Source: Flabesymbios commensalis
Taxonomy: Eukaryota > Annelida > Polychaeta > Terebellida > Flabelligeridae
Direction: 5' to 3'
DNA length: 64,000 nt
Assembly (NCBI GenBank): GCA_964017125.1
Contig: OZ024915.1
Location: 22,226,437 to 22,290,436 of the forward strand
Below, piece after piece: positions 45,721-58,706 of the stretch. The position numbers and the translations under genes are program-made. Every line of letters starts with the position of its first letter. Position 1 is the first letter of the stretch. The notes below the pieces were generated by a model. The model was not told the DNA's origin. It did no database searches and saw only the letters and a list, made by a program, of their open reading frames with translations.

Positions 45721-48700
45721 TTGATCAAAATAGAGGACAGTTGATACACAGCCACTTGAATGTAATATTATAATATTATATGTATGCCACCTCAACCCAA
45801 GACTTTAGACTTTCCAGAAATGGGCTTCAGATAAGTTGCATTTTGTAATGAGAAATCATAGAATCAGAAAGCGTACTCACCTGGTATTCAGAATATGTAT
45901 ACCATACTGTAGGCCTAGAACTGGAAATTTTTGCGTGTTAAGATTTTTGCGAATTTGTGATTTTTCACAGAGTTTAGAATTCACAAATTTTCTATTTCGA
46001 TGATAGGTAGCGTTCATAATAATAATTTTTGAGCGATTCTTAAATTTGCGAATTTGTCTTCCTCGCAAAATTGGCGAAAATTAAAACCGTATAAATATTA
46101 CCCGATCTACAGTATCACAAGCAAGTTGGTTTGCTTGCAGCCAAGGATACATATTTTCCTTGATCACTATTAAGTGGTAGATGTGAGACCAACGTGGAGG
46201 TCTTCTTGTGGGCATTTCGGTGGCCCTCACACAGATACATAACCCTGAAATAAAGAATCATTTTTTACATTATTGAAACTCATTCCAATAGTGTATTATC
46301 AAAACGGATTACTGGGAACTGTTTTTTTCCGTGTGTCCCAAATGGTGTTCACTGACATCTTGTCAAAAACGGCAACACACATAGATTCAGTTTTCTGTCA
46401 TCACATAACCTTCAGCAGGTCCACCAAACGCTGTTTCTGAATAATTTTTGTACTTGCTGAGCTACTAGGCTTTTTGTCGCCAAGTTTACGACAGTTAGGG
46501 TTTCTGGCTTTTGAGTTGTGTGACGAGCCATTGGTTTACACACATGCCAAAATAATTTTAAGAAATGAGCACAATGAGATTTTTAAACTGGGGGATGCTA
46601 GCAGATGTTCTACTTTCCAAAACAAATCTATTTTGATATCGATACAATATTTTTCAATGATATATATATCACCTTTGAAATCTAACCCTTGGTCTTAATA
46701 GTATTTGACACCATAACCATAATTGTGGTAAGAAACATTCGTAAAGTGACCAATCTAGATTTAATTGATGTTTAGTTTTCTCTACTTCTATCTTACAATA
46801 TGTATGGTAGATATGGTAGAGCTTGTCGCAAAAGATACACAATTTGGTTATTTGCTGTCACTGTAATGAGTGGTCCAAGTCATCTCTTAAAGAACATCTA
46901 GATGTGACAGGACCCATTCGTCCTCCGAACTATAGGAATCCCATAGGTTGCTGCTGAGGGAGAAGTGACATACCAGTATCTGCGCTCGTAGTTAAACTGT
47001 CCCTGGCTAAAGTGTCATTGCTGTTTTGAGTTGTGTCATGACAGGTACCTGCTGCTATTGCTGCTCCATCTGATAATGTACAGACAAATGATGTACAGTA
47101 TCACCTTCTTAGCACCTGCATTATATGTTCAGTACATTCCACCCCATGTTGGACTGTTTGCATCCTTGGCAAAGGTTGACAGATTTGGTTCTTTTCTGTC
47201 ACCGTCTTCTGTATTCAGGCTACGCATTTTGCCAATCTCAGGTTCAGAATCCGTTACATGAAATAGTCTTTGGACTGATTGTTTCTTTAACATATTGATT
47301 TTTTTACAATTCTTCTGTTTTTTAACACCTCTAAGACCTGTTGACATAGCTGAACGTTTTGGCATCACCTTCGGATTTCTGTAGTACATTGGCTTCCGAG
47401 GTGTGGATGTCTTTTTGTTCCAATTCCTTTGCTTCTCCTTCTGTGGTATTATTTTATTTCTGCTTCAGACTGGGCAGCATTTCAGGACAAACATCCCTGG
47501 TGTCAGATTTGTTTCCCCTCAATAATTCACTCTTCGCCTCCCTTGTCCAGAGCTCGCGCATGTGTCCAGTGTTTTCTTCCCAGGGAGGAGGAGCCTACTC
47601 CACAAATGATTCCGGTACATCAGATCTGTAATCACCTTTATACCCAGCTCGTAGAAATACGAATTAGGGTATGATACATGACCCCTGTTGTTTTTTGCAC
47701 GAATGCCAGCGAAGTGGTGGAAGAATGGTGTCCTTGCCATGATGATGGTTCTCTTCTCGTCTTCGCCTTTATCTACAGCTCGGAAATAAGACTCTGCTCT
47801 GTGAGGGACTCTGATCCTGCAATGGATCTGTCCATCTCTTTAATTACAGAACTGACATCTGTTGTCCTTTCTGGGTACCCCAAAATCTGACATACCACAC
47901 CGTAGAGTCTGTCAACCTGCTTCTACGTCTTCGTATTTTGAAGTAAAGCGAAAACGTTTGTTACATACTGACGCATCTGGCGGTCTTTGATATCCCTCAA
48001 CGTGGTGAGCACAAGGTAGATCATGTGGGCCGCACAAAGGTGAACTGTGCAGTGCTCCCACGTGGGCATGCGTCATGTTGCATACTTTCTGGTATCTTTC
48101 AGATACATGTCTATGGTGATGGTGCTCATTGACTTGCACACAGCATGAATGACCATTCAGCTCATGTCGACCTGTATCTTCTGTGGCACTCTTCTACCAT
48201 CTGCAGCCTTTCTGCCACAGGGTTAGGCGGTTATACTTCTGTCTGTACAGTGTACACATATTCTGGTCGGGCCAGAAATGAAGCTTTACCTCAGATAGAG
48301 CCTTCCTAATGACACTTATGTTGGTAGGCCCTACAGGGGTCATGTTTTCAACTTCTGCTTCTGCCATGCTCACCAGCCCAATGTGATAAACCTCCAACGT
48401 GAAGCTCTCTCTTCGTCTTCTGCCACTTCCTTTTGTGTGTCTTTCAAAAATCTGCTTTTCATATCTTTGTTCGAGATGAACCAGCGATGACATGTACATT
48501 GTGCCATCTCATGTCAGTAGGCAGCTCCAGTCTTCTTTAAATCTAGTGCTTTCACCTGATTATATCATAATCAAAGGACACCAGCGTTGTTGTGTTTTTC
48601 TTGGTAAATAAATTGGCTCATTCACCATGGAGTTCACCGTTTCGTGGTGGATGGTCAAGTGGATGTGGATTTACAGTTATTTTCATCTCCTCTATGATCA

Positions 48701-49300
48701 TCTTTATCTTTTTCAGTCTTTGTATTCAATAAACTTTTCAACATCAACACAATCATCACTGCTACTTTCTGCTTCTTTTTCATCTTTATATTCCGCCACT
48801 ACATGTTCTTACTAATTTCAGTTAAGCCACGAATGCCCATATTCAGCTCCTCTGTTGCTGCCGTTCTCTTGATCATTATAATCATCATCATCATCGTATT
48901 GTTTAGTCTCATCACTCTGTAAACCTGTTTTTGTCATTTTCTTATTCTTTATCGTCATTACTCTGGGCTCTTGTTTCAACACTGTATATTTCCCATCGTC
49001 AGCTTGGTGAGATCTATTGTCGTAGGAGGATGGGTGGTCATCACCCCCTCCCTGGGCAACTTCATAGAAGGCCAAGAACAACCGGACAGACAACTTATAA
49101 TGATTTGTGAAATTGTGGGACCTATTTTCTCATCATGTAGACTAGTTTCTGTCTATTGGTGTCTATCTGGTTTGTGTCATACAGATTCTTTCTCATGTGT
49201 TTTTGTATATTTTTCATTCATTCCATGGTTTTAACGGTTTCTCGGTGGTGTCCTGGGGAGAATATGGGATGCCAGAAAGAAACCATTACAATATAATTGC
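45721..49300 (-). pseudogene. Copy B of the minus-strand family, with a transposase-like core
   Basis: The most coherent block runs from about 48210 down to 47780 on the minus strand: ADGRRVPQKIQVDMS, MVIHAVCKSMSTITIDMYLK, then CTVHLCAAHMIYLVLTTLRD, RQMRQYVTNVFALLQNTK and VDRLYGVVCQILGYPERTTD. The sequence V-D-x-S-(W)-x-x-I-H followed by H-L-C-x-A-H-x-x and F-A-x-L-Q-N recalls uncharacterised DNA-transposon proteins in animal genomes; I recall this from general familiarity and cannot verify it here. Three in-frame stops (one in place of the Trp after VDMS) and frame changes show it is dead. Upstream frames 48499-48194 and 49093-48818 (an acidic, Asp-rich N-terminal part) belong to it. At about 45880 the minus strand has CAGGTGAGTAC, a good splice donor. 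Host-gene origin remains possible. Confidence 0.45.
45904..46115. mobile_element. Small insertion with ATACTGTAG/CTACAGTAT ends
   Basis: Copy A (42550-42570) is continuous where copy B holds this 212-bp segment. Its ends are inverted: ATACTGTAG at 45904 and CTACAGTAT to 46115. A non-coding MITE-like insertion. The flanks do not show a clear target duplication. Confidence 0.5.
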
Positions 49301-49841
49301 CATCTCGTCTCGTCTCATCTCATCGTCTCATCAATGTCCCTCTAGCTTATAACGTTCAGTGTTTTACTATGTGTCTTTGTTTATTATATAATATTTATGT
49401 CTAGGTGATTTCTCTAGGGTGTCCAGACTATAAATCCCCAGATTGATCGTTCAAGACATGTTTGTCAACTTTTGATGATTTTATATTATTATTATCATAT
49501 AACATTTTCAGTGGATACAGTGCTGGTTTAGTGTTGATCATCTACATTATATATACAATAGCAGATACAATAGCAGCAGACTAAGTCGAGCCACAGATTT
49601 ACTTTCCATGATTGGCAAGTGACGGGTATTGGTCCAATTCTCATAATGTTTTAAATGACTCTATTTGTTTTTGTCGACAAGTGATGTTAAACATTATTCT
49701 ACTATTATATATTTGTTTTGACACAGACATTGTTTTGTGGCTTTTATGGCGTCTCAGGATTTTAGAATGTATATATTCAATACAAAGTTGTAAATAGGGG
49801 CCATAGACACCATCATCACTGAATTATTCTAGCATAAACAT
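49301..49841. other. Intergenic, nothing assignable
   Basis: No supported gene between copy B and the LTR-element fossil. Confidence 0.35.
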
Positions 49842-51999
49842 CTGTGGTGATGGCAACTACAGAACGAATTCGTTACGGCCGATTTCGGGCCAGACTGAAC
49901 TGGAAGCTGACGAGTTTCTGTTGTTCCGCCTAGCCGCTCCACGCAGGAAATCGCGCCACTATCTGCCATTCTAATTCGACTGCTCAGCGGGAATGGACGT
50001 TTAAGTCCACCTCGCACTTTTGCCGGCCCACAGGGCCAGGTCATCACTCTCTGGCGCAAGTAGCAATTCAGCAATATGATATCTAATTCCTCCAATACAG
50101 GATTTCACGCAGCGTTTAGCTGGGTCTAAGGTTTTCTCCAAGATAGACTTAGTGCGAGCATATTATCAGATACCGGTTGAACCGTCCGACGTGCATAAAA
50201 CAGCCCTTACAACGCCTTCCGGTCTTTTCAATTTCACTCAGACAACTTTTGGTTTACAAAATTCCGGTCAAACTTTCCAATGCTTTATAGACCACGTTAC
50301 ACGTGGACTAGATTTCGTTTCTGTATATTTGGACGATTTGCTAGTAACAAGTCCCGATCATAAGACACATAAGAAGCACTTGCAAATTTGTTTTACACGA
50401 CTTGCTGAATACGTATTATAATCGGTCCGGAGAAATGCCAATTTGGAACGTATAAATTGATGTTTTTAGGACATTACGTTTGCTCAGCGGGCATCTCACC
50501 CCTTCCCACCGCAGTGGATAAGATAGTCAATTTCTTTAAGCCGGAGAAGCAGAGAGCGCTGCGAAGATACTTGGGCATGATGAACTATTACCATCGATTT
50601 ATTCCTCACTGTGCGGAGAAATTGACACCTTTTCTACTGACGGCAGCCAATGAAGGACAGAATAGGCCCTCGCCTAAATCTAATTTCGACCTGAAGGCGA
50701 ATTTAGCATTTACCGAATCCAAACAAATACTGGCGAATGCGACGTTATTATTGCACCCGAACCCGTTGGCACCGTTGCTTATCACTTGTGACGCTAGTGA
50801 TTTCACTGTCGGGTGAGTGTTGCAGCAGTGCATCGATGGCGTTTGGAAACCCCTGTCATTTTTTAGCAAAAAGCTAGCACCTGCTGACACTCGTTACAGT
50901 GCCTTTGATCGAGAACTTTTAGCAGTTTACGCCACGATTAGACATTTCAGACACAACCTGGAAGGAAGTGAATTTTTCGTCAATACTGATCATAAGCTTT
51001 TGACTTATGTTATGAACTCAACGACAGAACGCTCGTCTCTGCGACAGACTGGGCATTTAGCCTTTATAGCGGAATTCACGACCGATATTCCAAACTTAAA
51101 AGGTGAAACAAATTTTGTAGCCGAGACCGACTGTATCAGCTATCGACTGCGATGCCATTATCGATTAGAAAGATTCGAGCGCCGATCAGGCTCTTGACAA
51201 CGAATTTATATGTCTGAGGCACTCTAATATGGAGTTTCGATTGCTCAAAACCTTCGACGACGTATTGGTCTGGTGCAACGTATCGACCGGAGACACCAGA
51301 CCGAACGTAACTAAGAAATTTCGGAGAAAAGTTTCTACAAAACTTCATGGTTTAGGACACCCTTCTCACAGAGCCACTAAACCTCGTATAACTTCTCGTT
51401 TTGTGTGGCATGGCATGAATATCGATATCGCGAATTGGTGCAGATCCTGCACAGGTTGTTAAACCGCTAGTTTCACGTCATAATAAACCTATTTTTGGAA
51501 AGTTCGCGGAACCGACAGAGTAGTCTGGGAGCCAAGTTTCAAAAAGCTGCTAGTTTTTTTAGTTCGCTTGACCCAAAAAGTGGCAAAGGTCTGATATGTG
51601 CATATGACAGGAAAATATCCCTTGAACATTAATAGGGTGGGTGTAGAAGTTGATCGTGGCAGCAAAGTTTTTAAAATGAGGGATGTTGAAGGGTACCCTC
51701 GAGCCACAAAGACTGTACATTTTTAACCCCATGTTATTAAAAACCCAAACCACAATTGCTATTAACAATTTTTAAATCACTGTCGTCCATATTTCTCTTT
51801 TATTAAAGATAAGATGACAAATTATTACAGTTTCAATTTTTTTCACAAAACATAAATCCTCCTTTAGAGCGCTGGAATTCAATATTAAAAAAACACAGTT
51901 CGGAAAATGTAATTTTGTCGTTTCCTCTACATTTCTATGATTATGATTATGCTAATGTCTGTTGACTTCACTTGGTACATCGGCTATTGATAACACCAA

Positions 52000-52990
52000 A
52001 TCAATAGCAAATTAAAAAAAATATACCATTATGTGTGAAGGACTTATGAGGGCAAAAGAGCAAATGGGGTACTCTCACAAGTTGCATTTTATCGACCCCT
52101 GTAATAACATAAGCCTCATTATTATGGCTATAAACAATTTTAATACCACTCTGACCACATTTTGTCATTGGATATATTCAGGATAAAACAGATGTGATGT
52201 TTATACTTTTTTCATTAAATGTAAACCCACCCATAGGGCACTGAAAGTCAATATTTCAAAAAAAACTTGAGCACAGTTCGTAGTATGTAGCTTTTCGTTT
52301 CCTGTACATTCTGTACATATGATTGTGAACATGCTAATGTCTGCTGACCTCTGACTATGTCAAATTATAAAAATCACACCTTGTTGCATTAAGCACTTAT
52401 GAGGTCAAAAGTCCAGATGTGGTACTCTCACAAGTTACATTTTGTCGACCCCTTGTAATAACAAAGTTGTCATTCTTATAGCTATAAACAGCTTTATTTC
52501 TACTCTTGCCACATTTTGTCTTTGAATATACTCCGGACGAAACATATCTGAAGTTTAGATTTTTTTTCAGAAAATGTAGACCCACCATTAGAGCGCTAAA
52601 AGTCAATATTAAAATAATAAATAAACACAGTTAGTAGTATGCACACGTTTCAATTTACTGTACATCTGTATGATTATGAGGATGCTATTGTCTGCTGACC
52701 TCATATGATACATCTGCCATCTGGTACAACTATGTTAAATTTAAAAAATATATACCATGCTGCATTAAGCACTTATGAGATCAAAAATCAGGATGAGGTA
52801 TTCTTAGTTATATTTTTTCGACCACTTTGTATTAACAAAATCTTATTTTTATAATTATAAATAGCTTTTATACCACTGTTGCCACATTGTGTCATTGAAT
52901 ACATTTCAAATGAAACATATATACAGTTTTGATATTTTTGACAAAATAAATCGAACCTTAGAGGTCAACAGGTGCTGCGATTTTTTAATA
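52000..52990 (-). repeat. Tandem array in left arm, three units of about 350-370 bp
   Basis: GGTACTCTCACAAGTT recurs near 52067 and 52422, with a diverged version near 52798. Each is followed by CGACCCC(T)TGTAATAACA, TACCACT(C/G)T..CCACATT, an AAACATAT..-type word and a CTGAAAGTCAATATT-type word. Confidence 0.7.
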
Positions 52991-52999
52991 TTTTCACTG

Positions 53000-54700
53000 T
53001 TCACCAAGACATAGGGCCTAACATTTCCGACTCTTATTTGAACTAGTCCTAGGATAACTTCCCTAGTGATAGAATAAGAACTAGACGATTTTGAGGATAT
53101 AATTATATATTTTTTAGTTTAATATATCCACAGGTAAAAGATGATAAAGTTAATTTGTATTTTTAGCCAATTTGTAAATAATAAATCCAATTTTAACAAC
53201 ACCTAGAAGAGTGTCTGGTGCAGCCATAATTGTGTTTGTCACAATGCCATCAGCTATGTGGCTTCGTTTCTCAGAAATGTCTTGTCTTCACAAGATCTTT
53301 TTTTATCAGACAATGCAAAGACAAATTGATATACCACCTTTTGATATCACCAATATCACCCCGAGATTGTATAATGCCTGGAATTGTTCAGCATCTTGGA
53401 TTAGTATCTGAGGTGGCAGCAAGCAACATTTGTAGGGGGAGGACTATCAAGGGTTAAACTATTTCTGCTAAGTGCAGCATAGGGCCAGTTTCTGAATATG
53501 TCATGTCATAACAAAAATCAACTGCAGCATATATTCCATAAGCATATATATAGATCTATATATAGCAATGGTTCAATAAATGTTTGACTCATATATGCAA
53601 GTCTTTTATGCTAAATCATATTTACAGAAAATCATGTTCCATTCACTTGGATAATTGACACCATTCAACACCAGCATTGCCGTTATCCAGAGACACTGCT
53701 AATAAGCCCAGTGATTTAAAATGAAATAAATGTGGGCCGAGTGTAGCATACCTCTCAGCCAACGATCTAAGTACTACTACTACTATCTGCATTATGCGCC
53801 TCTTCTCAGCTAAATATGTTTTACTGGTTTATACCTTAAATTCATAATGACGGCATCAGACATTCCCTTTTTCAGACGTTTTTTCTCAATATGTGGGTTT
53901 AATCTTTGCTAATAAATAACTGCTGCCTTCGAAAGTTCTTCATGAGCATGCAACGTCTTAAAACTCTAAACACTAGGAAAAGTCAATGATTGTTCCCAGC
54001 TGTTTGCTGCTGGTGGGGAAGGACTTCTAGAATTTAAATGACTTCTCACTGGTGTTTGCCATTATGTGCCAATAGTATCATATATTTCCTATATGCTATC
54101 AAGTACATATACGTGTAACAGTACTATACTAACAATATAAATATCTCGTTAAATATACTTGGCTAGTATTATCCAATTTTATTATGTACTTTTCTAGTAT
54201 GAATTTATTTATTTTTAATAACAAAAAATTATCTGTAATATTACACAACATTTTAAATTTGGTTTTGTGCGTTGTAGATACTTATTTATTATCTATAATT
54301 ATGTATTGATCATTTAGTATTCCAAGACACAGATAAGAATGAAATAATATTATCATGACAAAGTCGACAATTGAGGTGATTGTCATGGATAAGTCATAAA
54401 AACAACTCTAGACCCTGCCTTTCCTTTGCAGGCAGATTACCCATATTACCCAACTTTTGACCATTGGCAACACGTCACCATACGTTATGGGCCTTAATGA
54501 GCTTCGTAATGCACATTCTAACCAAGGAATCTAGATTCCGTGTTCAACTATCAATGGGACAGATCTATATCTGCTACCATTGACACGCCTTTTAATAACT
54601 GAAATATTGCTAACAATCTAAGTATATCAGCCTGTGGTCCCACACAATCCACAACACATTACTGACTGTGACGTAAGACAGATTTGTATGCCACCTGGTG
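53000..54700. other. Centre of the 5.1-kb fold-back, nothing assignable
   Basis: AT-rich loop region without a supported gene, transposase or RNA. Confidence 0.4.
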
Positions 54701-54719
54701 GTGAATAAAGTCTTTAAAA

Positions 54720-56090
54720 CACGTTCGACCAGTGCTCTTGTTGTGTTAAGTTCTTTTGAAATATCGTTTTTAAGCGATCTAAGGGTGGGTTTAAAACAAA
54801 CAAAAATTCACACGTGTTTCGTCCTGTATGTATTCAATGACGAAATGTGGGAAGAGAGGTAATAAAGCTGTGTATAACTACACAAATAAGGATTTTGTTG
54901 TCACATAGGGTCGTCAAAATGTAACAAGTGAGAGTACCCCATTTGACCTCATAAAGCCTTCATGCAACAAGATAAGGTTTTTATAACTTGATATGATGGA
55001 ACCAGATGACAGATATACAAAATGAAGACAATAGACATTAGCATGCTCATAATCATACACATGCAGAGCAAACGGAAGAGTTGCATTATACGAAATTTGT
55101 GAATTTTTATTGGAAATTATGACTTTCAGCGATCTAAGGATGGGTTCATGTTTTCTGAAAAATATCATTACTTCATCTATGTTTCATCCGGAATGTATTC
55201 AATGACAATATGTGACAAGAGTGGTATTAAAGCGGTTTATAAATATAAAAATAAAGATTATGTCATTACACGGGGTCGACAAAATGTAACTAGTACTAGT
55301 ACCCCATCCGGATATCTGACCTCATAAGTCCTTCATGCAACAAGATAAGGTTTGTTCTAACTTGATATCGTGGAAACAGATGACAGATATATGAAATGAA
55401 GACAACAGACATTAGCATGCTCATAAACATACACATACAGAGCAGACGAAAGAGTTAATTCTACGAAATTTGTGATTTTTTTTATTTGAAATATTGACTT
55501 TCAGCGCTCTAAGGGTGGGTTCATATTTTTTTGAAAAATATCACAACTTCACAAATTTTTCGTCCGGAGTGTATTTAATGACAAAATGTGGCAAGAATTG
55601 TAATAAAACTGCTTAGAGCTATAAAAATAATGATTATGTTATTAGACGGAATCGACAAAATGTAACTAGTGAGAGTACCCCATCCAGACCTTGGACCTCA
55701 TAAGTCCTTAGTGCAACAAGATACAGTTTTTCTAACTTGATACGGTGGACCCAGATGGAATATATACAAAATAAAGACAACAGACATTAGCATGCTCATA
55801 ATCATACACAATCAGAGCAAACAAAAGAGTTATATTATACGAACTTGTGATTTTATTTTTAATATTGACTTTCAGCGCTCTAAGGGTGGGCTCACGTTTT
55901 CTGAAAAGTATCATAACTTCACCTATGTTTCATCCGAAATGTATTTAATGACAAAATATGGCAAGAGTGGTATTAAAGTTGCTCATAACTCTAAAAATAA
56001 AAAATCTATTATTACAATGGGTCGACAAAATGTAACTAGTGAAAGTACCCCATCCGGACCTTTGACCTCATAAGTCCTTCATGCAACAAC
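54720..56090 (+). repeat. Tandem array in right arm, four units of about 370 bp
   Basis: GAGAGTACCCCAT or close forms recur near 54929, 55297, 55671 and 56039, preceded by GTCGACAAAATGTAACTAGT and followed by GACCTCATAAGTCCTTCATG. Units also have ATTGACTTTCAGCGCTCTAA and CGTCCGGAGTGTATTTAATG. Confidence 0.75.
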
Positions 56091-58706
56091 TTATGGGTTG
56101 TCAAATGGGACATAGTGGTGCCAGATGAGAGATAGACCAAAATGAGGTAAGCATACCATTTTCATGCTCATAACCATGCATATTGACAGGAAACGGTAAA
56201 GTTACATCTGGAGAACAAAACTACCTATAATTTGGAATATTGACTTTCAGTGCGTAAAGAGTGAGTGTAATTTTTCTGAAATATATCAAAACATTAGTAA
56301 GATGTCATTCTGTATGTTATAAAAGCAAAATAGGATTTACAATGATTTGAAGATTGTTTAAAACCTTGGAGTTTTGAATTTTAATTACTTGGTGTTTTAA
56401 AAAATGCAGTATTTCAGCTTGAGGGTACCCTTGAACATCCCTCATTTCAGGACTTTGCTTCCACAGTGAAGTACTACACCCACCCTCATGATGTCCTAGG
56501 GATATTTTCCTGTCATAATAACAACTCAGTCCTTTGCCACTTTTTGGGTCAAGCGAAGTGACACGTTACAGGACTTGGCTCCCAGACCAACATCGGTTCG
56601 ATCATGTACACGTTGATCTAGTCGGGCCCTTACCTTACTCAAATGGTTTTAAATATTTATTGACATGTGTCAACCGTTTTACACGTTGGCCTGAAGCCAT
56701 ACCATTAATTGACATCAGAGCAGAAACCGTCGCCAATACCTTTTTCAGCGGGTGGGTGGCTCGTTTCGGGACGCCTAATACAATGACCACGGACAGAAGT
56801 GTCCAGTTCAAATCAAGGTTATGGGACACCTTGGGTAATCAATTCGGTATCACTAGAAACCGTACAACGAGTTATTACCCCCAATCGAACGGCATGGTCG
56901 AACGCTTTCATCAACAGCTTAAAATTATGGCTCATGAATCACCGAACCCGTGGACAACTACGCTACTGGCAGTCCTACTCGGCATCCGATCAGCCATCAA
57001 AGAAACACTAGGCAGATCGGCCGCCGACATGACTTACGGAATGACATTATGTTTGCCAGGTGACTTTACAGATAATTATACAGTCGACGCTAACATTGAC
57101 TTGGAAAATTACTCAGATAAGTCGCGCGTAGCCATGTCTCGACTCCGCGCGACACAAATCAAAGAGACATGTTCCAATATAAGGAGCTCGACACATGCTC
57201 ACATGTATTTTTACGACGCATCGCAATAGCACCACCACTGACTGCCCTTTACGACGGACCGTACAAAGTCGTAGCAAGAAGCGGCCGAGTGTTCAAAGTG
57301 ATAATAAAAGGCAAGGTTGAGACGATGACTGCAGACCGTGTCCAACCTGCGCACATCGAGTGTAAGCCTGAGAACAACTACACTGAACAGCACAGAGCGA
57401 CACCGATGTCAAAACCTACGGCTTCGAAGCCTCCAGCGAAAATTAGTGTCCCTCGGACGGCCGTGTTAAGAGCACGTACCACTACCACACCGAAGCCCTC
57501 CAAGACCGGAGTTGATATGAAAACAAATTTGCACGCACGGTCTATGATACAGACACAGGAAAAGATTTCAACGACCGATCAGCGATCTGACACGTTTGAG
57601 GAACAGTCGCTCAAGCCGCTGGCACTCTACAGGTGCCGCATGCCAAGGCGGACATTCTTTCTTGTGCTAACGGGAAGAACGAAGGTCTGCGAACATATTC
57701 ACGTACTCCTTTACATTTGAGAAACGACGTGCCTGCTCGAGTTCCACAAAAAACAAGTGCTGACAATCGAAGGGATAATAATGCCGATCAAAATGGTAAA
57801 GTAACGGCGAATAAGACACTTAGACAAACACGCGTTGGACGACAAATCCACACCCCTGTCCGATTCGTGCAGCTGGTTCATGCGGTTATAGTACCCAATG
57901 ATATATACTGCGGAACAAGTGCACGCATCAGTTAAAAAATTGTAAATTTAAATTAAGCCAGGCCTGGCATAACTAAATCATACATTGTGTGAAATAATGA
58001 AACATTTTGTAACGTAAATCAGTAAGTGTATCGAAAATGTATTATATAAGCTAAGTCAGTTGGATGAGATACATGAGTATTGGATGAGTTTTGGGCATGA
58101 CCAGTTTTAAAGAGGACATATGGAGTTGGTCAAAGCCACACTCATCAATGTCCACCAACACCTCACGCTGTAAACCCACTTTGACAGTTCATGTTGCTTT
58201 GTTATATTGTCATATATACGTCAATTCGATGCTACTTGGCCGGTCGTGTAGATAACCGTACTTTAGCGATCGCTGCCATTACCATAGCCACAAGCTAAAT
58301 TTGAGATATACGTTGTCACTTGGCCGGGGGGTAATGTGGCGACGGCAACTACAGAACAAATTTATTTTGTGCCGGACTGAACCGGAAGCTGATCAGTTTC
58401 TGTTGTTCCGCCTAGCCGCTCCACGCGGGAAATTGCGCCACTACCACATTCTAATTCGACTGCTCAGCGGGAACGGATGTTTAAGTCCACCTCACACTTT
58501 TGCTGAGGTGGACTTGAATAAAGAGAGAAAGAAAGAATCATCCATGTTTTAACTTCTTTTTTCCACCCATGCTGACCTTCAGTTCAACATATCTGTTTTC
58601 AGTTAGATGATGGTAACATGACGTATTCTATGTTTTTAAATTACAAAATTACTTGAATGGCCATAATGGCTGAAAAGTTACGTAAAGAAGAAACTTTACT
58701 TACTTA

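Larger units (their letters stand above)
51523..56587. mobile_element. 5.1-kb fold-back element with satellite-like arms, inserted in the Gypsy fossil
   Basis: The ends are inverted: GTCTGGGAGCCAAG at 51523 and CTTGGCTCCCAGAC to 56587. The pairing continues inward through TTCGCTTGACCCAAAAAGTG / CACTTTTTGGGTCAAGCGAA, GACAGGAAAATATCCC / GGGATATTTTCCTGTC and GGGTGGGTGTAG / CTACACCCACCC. Inside each arm are units of about 350-370 bp, inverted relative to the other arm. The left units (about 52000-52990) contain GTACTCTCACAAGTT and TTTGTCGACCCC. The right ones (about 54720-56090) contain GTCGACAAAATGTAACTAGT and GAGAGTACCCC. The middle is about 1.7 kb. No transposase seen. A clear target duplication is not visible. 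It is non-autonomous and younger than the Gypsy insertion. Confidence 0.82.
49842..58560 (+). mobile_element. Ty3/Gypsy LTR-retrotransposon fossil, broken, split by a fold-back insertion
   Basis: Parts in order: an LTR-like fragment (49842-50023); reverse transcriptase of the Ty3/Gypsy type (about 50101-50600, with YLDDLLV); RNase H (about 50700-51190); integrase zinc-binding region (about 51300-51465). After the fold-back element at 51523-56587 come the integrase core (about 56588-56950, with HVDLVGPLP and SNGMVERFH) and the integrase C-terminal region (about 57230-57360). A tail follows, then an LTR-like region that ends near 58560 with a polyadenylation-type AATAAA near 58518. No gag was recognised. 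The element is decayed, with several breaks apart from the insertion; I regard it as long dead. The LTR-like stretches resemble each other well but are not identical, so insertion is not very recent. Confidence 0.88.

Noticed and set aside
57169-57720. Separate host gene downstream of the integrase
   Set aside because: Position and sequence fit the C-terminal region and tail of the Ty3/Gypsy fossil, and part of it recurs in the tandem duplication with the LTR-like region.
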